A DNA stretch of 27,668 bases from JANMEX01 sp031423755 (GTDB lineage: Bacteria; Pseudomonadota; Alphaproteobacteria; Rhizobiales; Rhizobiaceae), in the NCBI GenBank assembly GCA_031423755.1, contig JANPGC010000313.1, forward strand, positions 1 through 27,668, written 5' to 3'. The notes under the pieces are model-generated. The model did no database searches, was not told the DNA's origin, and saw only the letters and a program-made list of their open reading frames with translations. This document shows positions 1 through 6,790 of this stretch, one piece after another (within the stretch, counting starts at the first letter, position 1; every line of letters begins with the position of its first letter). The translations under genes and the position numbers were made by a program.

Positions 1-37
1 GGCGCGCGCAAAGGCATTGTCAGTGCAAACCCACCGG

Positions 38-98
38 ACAGGGTGTGTGGCGATGTCACATGCTTATCTACAGCCAAAGACAGGACCACACACCCTGT
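38..98. repeat. 13-bp perfect inverted repeat upstream of ahcY
   Basis: Bases 38-50 (acagggtgtgtgg) are exactly complementary to bases 86-98, with a 35-nt spacer. No T-run follows, so this is not a classical terminator, although it could fold at the end of an upstream transcript. In many Rhizobiales the gene before ahcY encodes the HPr protein of the nitrogen PTS; it would lie just outside this window. The same agggtgt core recurs at 220-226 and, inverted, at 264-270, so the whole leader may be built from one family of palindromic intergenic repeat. That family assignment is inference. Confidence 0.6.
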
Positions 99-191
99 TT
101 CCCAGTTCTTTGAAATGGCCAGACCGGAAACGGGGCGTGGCAACGGAAAAGCGCGGCTTTAACCTCGCCCGCTTTGCGGGGTCCGAAGGAC

Positions 192-270
192 GGGAGAGAC
201 CCGTGGCTCTCCCCGGGGCAGGGTGTCGCGGGCGAAGCCCGTGACGGAGAGGGGAAGTCCGGCACACCCT
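192..270 (+). repeat. Nested hairpin cluster in the ahcY leader (possible mosaic repeat or structured 5' UTR)
   Basis: Several complementary segments follow each other. Bases 192-198 (gggagag) pair with 207-213 across an 8-nt loop. Bases 227-243 form a stem of about 7 bp on a GAA loop (cgggc-gaa-gcccg at its core). Bases 220-226 pair with 264-270 and enclose that hairpin. Bases 246-251 (ggagag) could instead pair with 207-212 and so compete with the first hairpin. The clustered palindromes resemble short intergenic mosaic elements of Rhizobiales, but a structured leader RNA is also possible. I could not match it to the SAH or SAM-II riboswitch consensus by eye. Confidence 0.4.
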
Positions 271-289
271 CTTCAGCATTCACATTCCC

Positions 290-309
290 ACATAAAGATT
301 TCTTTATGT
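290..309. promoter_or_regulatory. 20-bp palindrome upstream of ahcY, candidate SahR-type operator
   Basis: acataaaga-TT-tctttatgt is palindromic in 9 of 9 base pairs on either side of a 2-base centre. It ends 58 bases before the ahcY start. A 2-nt loop is too tight for an RNA hairpin and no T-run follows, so a protein-binding operator is more likely than a terminator. Alphaproteobacterial methionine-cycle genes are reported, as I recall, to be controlled by ArsR-family regulators that sense S-adenosylhomocysteine (SahR) and bind AT-rich palindromes. The position and the nature of the target gene fit that role, but the regulator is not in this window. Confidence 0.5.
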
Positions 310-367
310 CTTGTTGATCGTGCCCCGCTTCTCTGATAAGAGCCCGTCCAAATTCAAGGAGATAAAC

Positions 368-1768
368 ATGACCGCCACCCACGATTACGTCGTCGCCGAC
401 ATCAAGCTTGCCGACTGGGGCCGCAAGGAACTCGACATTGCCGAAACCGAAATGCCGGGCCTGATGGCCTGCCGCGAGGAATTCGGCACGACCAAGCCAC
501 TGAAGGGCGCGCGCATCACCGGTTCGCTCCACATGACCATTCAGACCGCCGTGCTGATCGAGACCTTGAAGGTTCTCGGTGCGGATGTGCGCTGGGCCTC
601 GTGCAACATTTTCTCGACGCAGGACCATGCCGCTGCCGCCATCGCCGCAACCGGCACGCCGGTGTTTGCCGTAAAGGGTGAGTCGCTCACCGAATACTGG
701 GACTACACCGACAAGATTTTCCAGTGGCCGGATGGCAAGCCGACCAACATGATCCTCGACGATGGCGGCGATGCCACCATGTACATCCTCTTGGGTGCGC
801 GCGCCGAGAACGGCGAGAACATTCTGGTCAATCCTTCGTCTGAAGAAGAAGAGATTTTGTTTGCGCAGATCAAGAAGCGCATGGCCGCAACGCCGGGCTT
901 CTTCACCAAGCAGCGCGATGCCATCAAGGGCGTGACCGAAGAAACCACCACCGGCGTCAACCGCCTCTATCAGCTGCATGCCAAGGGGCTGCTGCCGTTC
1001 CCGGCGATCAACGTCAATGACAGCGTCACCAAGTCGAAATTCGACAACAAGTATGGCTGTAAGGAATCGCTGGTGGACGGCATCCGCCGTGGCACCGACG
1101 TGATGATGGCCGGCAAGGTTGCGGTCGTCTGCGGCTACGGCGACGTCGGCAAAGGCTCCGCCGCCTCGCTTCAGGGCGCAGGCGCACGCGTGAAGGTCAC
1201 GGAAGTTGACCCGATCTGCGCCTTGCAGGCGGCCATGGACGGCTTTGAAGTTTTGACGCTTGAAGAAGCCGCACCGCAGGCTGACATCATCATCACCACC
1301 ACCGGCAACAAGGACGTTGTGACGATCGAACACATGCGCATGTTCAAGGACATGGCGATTGTCGGCAATATCGGCCATTTCGACAATGAAATTCAGGTTA
1401 CCGCTTTGAAGAACTTCAAGTGGACCAACGTGAAGCCGCAGGTCGATATGATCGAGTTCCCAAGCGGCAAGCGGATGATCCTTCTCTCCGAAGGCCGTCT
1501 CTTGAACCTCGGCAACGCCACCGGCCATCCGTCCTTCGTGATGTCCGCGTCCTTCTCAAACCAGGTTCTGGCGCAGATCGAGCTTTATGCCCACGGCGAC
1601 AAGTACACCAATCAGGTTTACGTCTTGCCCAAGCACCTCGACGAAAAGGTCGCCCGCCTGCATCTTGGCAAGCTTGGCGTGCGTTTGACCAAGCTTTCGG
1701 ATGAACAGGCCGCCTATATCGGCGTTGCCCAGCAGGGTCCGTTCAAGTCGGAACACTACCGCTATTAA
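368..1768 (+). CDS. ahcY: Adenosylhomocysteinase (S-adenosyl-L-homocysteine hydrolase)
   Basis: This cytoplasmic NAD-dependent enzyme splits S-adenosylhomocysteine into adenosine and homocysteine, which removes the product inhibitor of methyltransferases and feeds the methionine cycle. The 466-residue product has the usual bacterial length. The Rossmann NAD site GYGDVGKGSAASLQGAG is visible mid-protein, and the C-terminus ends in the family's conserved KSEHYRY. The reading frame is open from 311, but I chose the ATG at 368 because AAGGAGATAAAC stands directly before it and the family begins with a short stretch like TATHDYVVADI. A candidate operator at 290-309 and a terminator at 1799-1833 suggest a monocistronic unit. 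Confidence 0.97.
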   Translation: MTATHDYVVADIKLADWGRKELDIAETEMPGLMACREEFGTTKPLKGARITGSLHMTIQTAVLIETLKVLGADVRWASCNIFSTQDHAAAAIAATGTPVFAVKGESLTEYWDYTDKIFQWPDGKPTNMILDDGGDATMYILLGARAENGENILVNPSSEEEEILFAQIKKRMAATPGFFTKQRDAIKGVTEETTTGVNRLYQLHAKGLLPFPAINVNDSVTKSKFDNKYGCKESLVDGIRRGTDVMMAGKVAVVCGYGDVGKGSAASLQGAGARVKVTEVDPICALQAAMDGFEVLTLEEAAPQADIIITTTGNKDVVTIEHMRMFKDMAIVGNIGHFDNEIQVTALKNFKWTNVKPQVDMIEFPSGKRMILLSEGRLLNLGNATGHPSFVMSASFSNQVLAQIELYAHGDKYTNQVYVLPKHLDEKVARLHLGKLGVRLTKLSDEQAAYIGVAQQGPFKSEHYRY

Positions 1769-1798
1769 GTTTTTCTGAACTACCCACAAGATATTGAG

Positions 1799-1833
1799 CC
1801 CGCGCCCCTTGACTCTGGCGCGGGTTTTATTTT
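1799..1833 (+). terminator. Intrinsic terminator of ahcY
   Basis: A perfect 8-bp GC-rich stem, cccgcgcc (1799-1806) with ggcgcggg (1817-1824), carries a 10-nt loop. It is followed by TTTTATTTT. It lies 31 nt after the ahcY stop and separates ahcY from divL. Confidence 0.9.
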
Positions 1834-1973
1834 GTGCGCACGAAGGCTTCACGGCGATTCGGCAAGCGTTTATGGTGCACTGATTCGCGACCACTCCGGC
1901 TGCCTTTCAGGGGCAGGACAGAGAGCGGCGCGTCAGGGCGGTCCATTGAAGCAAGCGGCGGAGATGACCGGAA

Positions 1974-4538
1974 ATGCCAGGGGAAATCCCCAAGACGATT
2001 TTAGCGGCTGCTGCCCTCGCGGATGACGGGCAACGTAGTCCGGGCGGGGTAGATCAAGTGCTGACGCGATTTGCGGCTGTGCCTTTGCGCGCATGTCTTG
2101 CTGCAACAACCATGCTCACCGGAACGCGCTTGGCAACGGCGGCGGAAGGCGGCCTGTTTTCGGCGCTTTCAGGCCCCATGACTTCGCTTCAGGTCATTGA
2201 GTTTTCCATGTTTCTTGGCGCGATGGGCGCGGCGCTTTTGTCCGCCGTCTGGCTGATCCGCGAACGCGGCAAGGTCGCTGGCGAAAACCAGTCGCTGCGC
2301 AGCCGCGTTGCCGACCTCACGGCCTCGCTGGAACGCTCCGATGCGCTGCTCTCCAGCCGCGATGCACGCACCATCATATGGGACAGCCGCGCAGAGAAGC
2401 CCGATCTTGTCGGTTCGATGCCGAAATCCAGCGGCGTTCCACAGGAGCGTTCGCACTTTCTCGCCTTCGGCCGCTGGCTTGCGCCGCAATCTGCTGCCAA
2501 ACTTGACCGCGCTGTTTCGGCCTTGCGCGAGCGCGGTACAGCATTTGAAATGCATTGCGAAACCATCACCGGGCAGTTGCTCGATGTTCAGGGCCGCCGG
2601 ACCGGCACTGCGGCCTTTGTCAGGTTTCTCGGATTGAGCGACTTGCAGGCGCAGATTGCGCGCCTTCGCCATGATGCCGAGGAGCTGGGCAACGCCAATG
2701 GCCTGTTCATGGCACTGCTTGAGTCTTTGCCCAATCCTGTGTGGCGGCGTGAGCCGAACGGCACTCTGATTTGGGCAAACAAAGCCTATCAAGCCATTCT
2801 CATGAAGGACACCGGACGCAAAGGGCAAACTCCGATAGCGCCGCTCGGCGAGCTCTTCGGCACGCAAGCACGGGAAATGATCGAGCGCAAGCGGCCGCAA
2901 GGCGGCTTCTTTGAAGATCGCGTTGCGACCGTGGTTGAGGGCGACCGGAAAGTGTTCGACGTCGTCGACGTCGCCACGCCCGCAGGCGCCATCGGCATGG
3001 CGCGAGACGTTTCCGAGATGGATTCGCTGAAGGAAGAGTTTGAGCGCACGCTGCGCAGCCAATCGGACACACTCAACCAGCTGACGACCGCGGTGGCGAT
3101 TTTTGACTCAAGCCAGAAGCTGCGCTCATTCAACAACGCGTTTCAGAAACTCTGGGCTCTCGATATTCCCTTCCTTGAATCTGCCCCGGAACACGGGCTT
3201 GTCCTAGACCGCCTGCGCTCGGACGGCAAACTGCCCGAACAGCCGGAATGGCGGCGTTGGCGTGAGCAGGTGCTGGGCGTTTACCGCGCGCCGGAGGGCG
3301 GCGAAGACTGGTGGCATCTGCCTGACGGCAAGACGCTGCGCGTTCTTGCCAACCCGCAGCCCAAGGGCGGCGCCATCGTTGTGTTCGAGAACATGACCGA
3401 GAAATTTGACCTTGAATCCCGCTACAACACCTTGATCCGCGTGCAGGGCGAAACGCTGGACAATCTGGCGGAAGGGGTTGCCGTGTTCGGGTCCGACGGC
3501 AAGGTGCGCCTGTCCAACCCGTCTTTTGCGGCGCTTTGGAGCCTGCCGAGCGAAATGGCGCAGGTTGGCGTACATATCACCGCCATCCGCGCCGCCTGCA
3601 AGGATATGGTGTTCAACAAGGAGTGGGACACTTTCGTCGGTGTCGCCACGGGCTTTGACGATGCGCGCGAGTCCCGGCAGGGACAGATCGAATTGACCAC
3701 CGGAGTGGTTCTCGCGTTTGCCCAAGTGCCGCTGCCAAAGGGCCAGACCATGCTGACCTTCGTCGACACCACAGATTCGGCCCGGGTTGAAAGAGCGCTG
3801 AAAGACAAGAACGAGGCATTGCAGCGCGCCGATATGCTGAAGAACGAATTCATCCAGCATGTGTCTTACGAATTGCGCTCACCGCTCACCAACATCATCG
3901 GCTTCACCGAACTGTTGCAGCAGCCTTCAACCGGCCCGATGAGCGAGCGGCAGCGCGATTATCTCGACCACATCGCTGTGTCCTCCTCCGTCTTGCTGAC
4001 CACGGTCAATGACATACTTGATCTTGCCACCGTCGATGCGGGCATCATGGATCTCGACATCAGCGACATTGACGTGAAGTCGCTGTTTGAAAACATCCAG
4101 CAGGCCAACGCCAGCCGGTTTGCCGAGGCCGGGGTGATCCTCAAGCTGAATGCGGGCATGGACGCGGCGCGGTTCCGCGCCGATGCGCAGCGGTTGCGGC
4201 AAGTAATCGGCAATCTGCTCAGCAACTCCGTCAATCATGCGCCGGAAGGATCAACCGTCACCTTGTCGGCACGGCGCGAGGGCGGGCAGATCATCATTGG
4301 CGTTCACGACCAAGGTCCCGGCATTCCTGCAGATGTATTGAACTCCGTGTTCGACCGCTTCGTGGCGCATGGCGCAAGCGGCAAGCGCGGTGGCACAGGG
4401 CTCGGGCTTTCCATCGTGAAGGGCTTGGTTGAGCTGCATCACGGCAAGGTGGCAATTCACTCCAAGTCTGGCGAAGGCACGCTCGTCGAGTGCCGCTTCC
4501 CGACCGATCCAACCGCATTTCAGAATGCGGCCGAATAG
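1974..4538 (+). CDS. divL: DivL-type cell-cycle sensor pseudokinase (PAS domains, Tyr in place of the phospho-His)
   Basis: The protein has 854 residues with an N-terminal membrane anchor at about residues 74-93 and a possible earlier hydrophobic stretch at 35-58. Several PAS-like segments follow (about 245-345, 365-460 and 495-590), then a dimerisation domain and an ATPase domain. The H-box reads HVSYELRSPL, so Tyr632 stands where ordinary kinases carry the phosphorylated His. The N box (Asn747), DQGPGIP and GGTGLGLSI (from residue 806) are intact. This combination is the hallmark of DivL, which in Caulobacter and relatives binds DivK~P and modulates CckA and so CtrA activity; that role is inferred here. 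The start at 1974 follows GGAGATGACCGGAA. tsaE begins 3 nt after its stop. Three GANTC sites lie upstream. Confidence 0.85.
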   Translation: MPGEIPKTILAAAALADDGQRSPGGVDQVLTRFAAVPLRACLAATTMLTGTRLATAAEGGLFSALSGPMTSLQVIEFSMFLGAMGAALLSAVWLIRERGKVAGENQSLRSRVADLTASLERSDALLSSRDARTIIWDSRAEKPDLVGSMPKSSGVPQERSHFLAFGRWLAPQSAAKLDRAVSALRERGTAFEMHCETITGQLLDVQGRRTGTAAFVRFLGLSDLQAQIARLRHDAEELGNANGLFMALLESLPNPVWRREPNGTLIWANKAYQAILMKDTGRKGQTPIAPLGELFGTQAREMIERKRPQGGFFEDRVATVVEGDRKVFDVVDVATPAGAIGMARDVSEMDSLKEEFERTLRSQSDTLNQLTTAVAIFDSSQKLRSFNNAFQKLWALDIPFLESAPEHGLVLDRLRSDGKLPEQPEWRRWREQVLGVYRAPEGGEDWWHLPDGKTLRVLANPQPKGGAIVVFENMTEKFDLESRYNTLIRVQGETLDNLAEGVAVFGSDGKVRLSNPSFAALWSLPSEMAQVGVHITAIRAACKDMVFNKEWDTFVGVATGFDDARESRQGQIELTTGVVLAFAQVPLPKGQTMLTFVDTTDSARVERALKDKNEALQRADMLKNEFIQHVSYELRSPLTNIIGFTELLQQPSTGPMSERQRDYLDHIAVSSSVLLTTVNDILDLATVDAGIMDLDISDIDVKSLFENIQQANASRFAEAGVILKLNAGMDAARFRADAQRLRQVIGNLLSNSVNHAPEGSTVTLSARREGGQIIIGVHDQGPGIPADVLNSVFDRFVAHGASGKRGGTGLGLSIVKGLVELHHGKVAIHSKSGEGTLVECRFPTDPTAFQNAAE

Positions 4539-4541
4539 GCC

Positions 4542-6029
4542 ATGACGGCGATCACCGTCGACCTTGCCGATGAAGCTGCGACAATCGTTTTGGGCAACGA
4601 CCTCGCCCGCGCCGCCGTCAAGGGTGATTTGATCGCGCTTTCAGGCGACCTCGGCGCGGGAAAGACGACACTGGCGCGGTCGTTGATCCGTTCACTTGCC
4701 GGCGACCCTGAACTCGATGTGCCAAGCCCGACTTTCACGCTCGTGCAAGCCTACGACACGCCGTTGCCGGTTTCCCACTTTGATCTTTACCGGCTCGCCG
4801 ATCCGTCGGAACTGGACCAGCTCGGCCTTGATGAGGCGCTGGAAGACGGCATTGCCTTGGTCGAATGGCCAGAGCGCGCGGGCAGCCTTTTGTCAGACGA
4901 TGCGATCCGCATAGAGATCGTGCACAAGGACACTGGCCGGACTGCAACGATTTCAGCCAATGATGCAGCGGCAAGCCGCATCCGCCGGTCGCTGGCCTTG
5001 CGCGGATTTCTCGCCAAGGCTGGCCTGCAAGATACGCTGCGCCGCCCGTTTGTTGGCGATGCCTCGCCCCGTGTCTACGAGTTGGTGACCGGCAATGGGG
5101 GCGATGATCTTGTGCTCATGGACCAGCGGGCCGCTCCGGCGGGGCCGCCGGTTTGGAACGGCAAGCCTTACCGCGAGGTGGCACACACGACCAATCCGAC
5201 CGTCCACCCGTTCGTCGCCATCGGCGAGGCGCTCAAGGCCAAAGGTTTCGCCACGCCCACGATTCTGGCGCGCGATCTTGACGAGAATTTCTTGCTGCTG
5301 GAGCATCTGGGAACCAGCTCGTTCCTGTCCGACGAAGGCAAGCCGGTCAAGGAACGCTATTGCGCGGCAGCGCGGTTGCTGGCGGATATTCACAGCGCCG
5401 GTGTCCCGCAGCATCTCAAAACCAGCGACTTCGACTGGCACATCCCGGTTTTCGACCGTGACGCGCTGATGATCGAAACGCTTCTCGCCCTCGACTGGTA
5501 TCTGCCCCACCGGCTTGGCCGGGAAGCAAGCGCGGCGGAACGCACCGAATTTATTGCCATGTGGGACGAGCAGTTCGCATCGCTGGACCAGAGCCGCTAC
5601 GGTCTCGTCTTGCGCGACTATCATTCGCCAAACCTGATCTGGCGGCCGCGGCAGAGCGGGCAACAGAAGATCGGCGTGCTCGACTTTCAGGACGCGCTGT
5701 GGGGACCGAATGCCTACGATCTCGCCTCGCTGGCGCAGGACGCCCGGGTGACAATTTCGCCGGAAATCGAAGAGGCAACATTCAGTGCCTATCTCGCGCG
5801 GCGAGGTGACAGCGAACAGGTCAACGCCACGTCGCTACGGCGCGAGTTTGCGATCATGGCGCTGCAGCGGAACACCAAAATTCTCGGCATTTTCATCCGC
5901 CTCGACAGGCGCGACGGCAAGCCTTCCTACCTTGCCCACCTTCCGCGCATCGAAGCCTACGTGTCGCGCACATTAAAGGTTGCAGGGCTGGCGCGGCTTT
6001 CGGCATTTTATGCTGATATGGGTCTGTAA
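4542..6029 (+). CDS. tsaE: Fusion of TsaE (t6A tRNA modification ATPase) and an AmgK-like aminosugar kinase
   Basis: Residues 1 to about 148 are TsaE, the ATPase of the complex that makes N6-threonylcarbamoyladenosine at tRNA position 37. The Walker A motif GDLGAGKT is at 35-42, followed by PSPTFTLVQ and the HFDLYRL segment. Residues from about 150 to 495 are an aminoglycoside phosphotransferase-fold kinase with a catalytic loop LRDYHSPN (Asp359) and a metal-binding DFQD (Asp381). Kinases of this type with a MurU partner, as found directly downstream, phosphorylate N-acetylmuramate and N-acetylglucosamine at the anomeric position during cell-wall recycling (AmgK). I infer that role from the pairing. 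Single-chain TsaE/phosphotransferase proteins are known in Rhizobiales, and no frameshift or internal stop is seen. The gene starts 3 nt after divL, so the two are probably co-transcribed. Confidence 0.9.
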   Translation: MTAITVDLADEAATIVLGNDLARAAVKGDLIALSGDLGAGKTTLARSLIRSLAGDPELDVPSPTFTLVQAYDTPLPVSHFDLYRLADPSELDQLGLDEALEDGIALVEWPERAGSLLSDDAIRIEIVHKDTGRTATISANDAAASRIRRSLALRGFLAKAGLQDTLRRPFVGDASPRVYELVTGNGGDDLVLMDQRAAPAGPPVWNGKPYREVAHTTNPTVHPFVAIGEALKAKGFATPTILARDLDENFLLLEHLGTSSFLSDEGKPVKERYCAAARLLADIHSAGVPQHLKTSDFDWHIPVFDRDALMIETLLALDWYLPHRLGREASAAERTEFIAMWDEQFASLDQSRYGLVLRDYHSPNLIWRPRQSGQQKIGVLDFQDALWGPNAYDLASLAQDARVTISPEIEEATFSAYLARRGDSEQVNATSLRREFAIMALQRNTKILGIFIRLDRRDGKPSYLAHLPRIEAYVSRTLKVAGLARLSAFYADMGL

Positions 6030-6052
6030 ACGAGACCGTAGAGTGATTCGAT

Positions 6053-6790
6053 TTGACTGACACACTTGTTGTTCCGCACAGCGCGATGGTGCTTGGCGCA
6101 GGCCTTGGCAAACGCATGCGCCCGATCACTGACACCATACCCAAACCGCTAGTGCCGATCGCGGGCAAGGCGCTGATTGACTGGGGTCTGGACAGCCTTG
6201 CAGCAGCAGGTGTCGCCAACGCCGTGGTCAATGTGCACTATCTTGCCGATCAGCTCGAAACGCATCTGGCGCAGCGCGGGCGGCCAGCCATCCAGATTTC
6301 GAACGAGCGCAACGTGCTGCTGGAATCCGGTGGCGGCATCATCAAGGCGCTGCCCCTGTTGGGTGCCGATCCGTTTTACCTCGTCAACTCGGACACATTC
6401 TGGCTGGACGATTCCGAACCGAACCTCTTGCGGCTCGCCAAGGCATTTGATCCATCGCGCATGGATATTCTCCTGATGCTGGCGTCTCACGATCAGGCGA
6501 CTGGCCACGGCGACAAGAGCGATTTCACAATTGATGGAGAGGGACGCATCGCCCGTTTCGCCGAGGGCGCTGGCAAGGGTTACATTTACGCCGGCGTCGG
6601 CATTTTGCATCCGCGCATTTTCAGCGGTGCGGACAAGGACGCACATTCGCTCAATCGCGAATTCAACGCCGCGGTTGCCGTCGGCCGCCTGTTTGGCCTG
6701 CCGATGCGCGGACAATGGCTGACAGTTGGAACGCCTGATGCAATTGCTCCGGCGGAGGCGGTCGTTGCAAGACACACGGTTCCGGCATGA
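6053..6790 (+). CDS. murU: Nucleotidyltransferase family protein, MurU-like (N-acetylmuramate-1-phosphate uridylyltransferase)
   Basis: This is a sugar-nucleotide pyrophosphorylase of 245 residues. The signature GAGLGKRMRP (15-24) precedes IPKPL (29-33), and a metal-binding Asp114 lies in NSDTFW. In the recycling route of Pseudomonas and many alphaproteobacteria, MurU joins UTP to MurNAc-1-phosphate made by AmgK, bypassing de novo synthesis and its fosfomycin-sensitive step. The kinase domain encoded immediately upstream supports this assignment. The start I favour is TTG at 6053, because it adds the N-terminal residues usual before the AMVLGAG strand. The Shine-Dalgarno there is weak, and ATG at 6086 is possible but very short. 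The stop overlaps the addB start as ATGA. Confidence 0.8.
   Translation: MTDTLVVPHSAMVLGAGLGKRMRPITDTIPKPLVPIAGKALIDWGLDSLAAAGVANAVVNVHYLADQLETHLAQRGRPAIQISNERNVLLESGGGIIKALPLLGADPFYLVNSDTFWLDDSEPNLLRLAKAFDPSRMDILLMLASHDQATGHGDKSDFTIDGEGRIARFAEGAGKGYIYAGVGILHPRIFSGADKDAHSLNREFNAAVAVGRLFGLPMRGQWLTVGTPDAIAPAEAVVARHTVPA

Noticed and set aside
192..270. SAH or SAM-II riboswitch before ahcY
   Set aside because: The hairpins do not show the conserved core I know for either class, so I describe only structure.
290..309. The ahcY palindrome as a terminator of an upstream gene
   Set aside because: The loop would be 2 nt, the stem is AT-rich and no T-run follows, so an operator is the better reading.
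68..1528. 486-codon open frame on the - strand opposite ahcY
   Set aside because: It is a mirror of the GC-rich codon bias of ahcY, with no ribosome binding site and no recognisable domain; ahcY itself is unmistakable.
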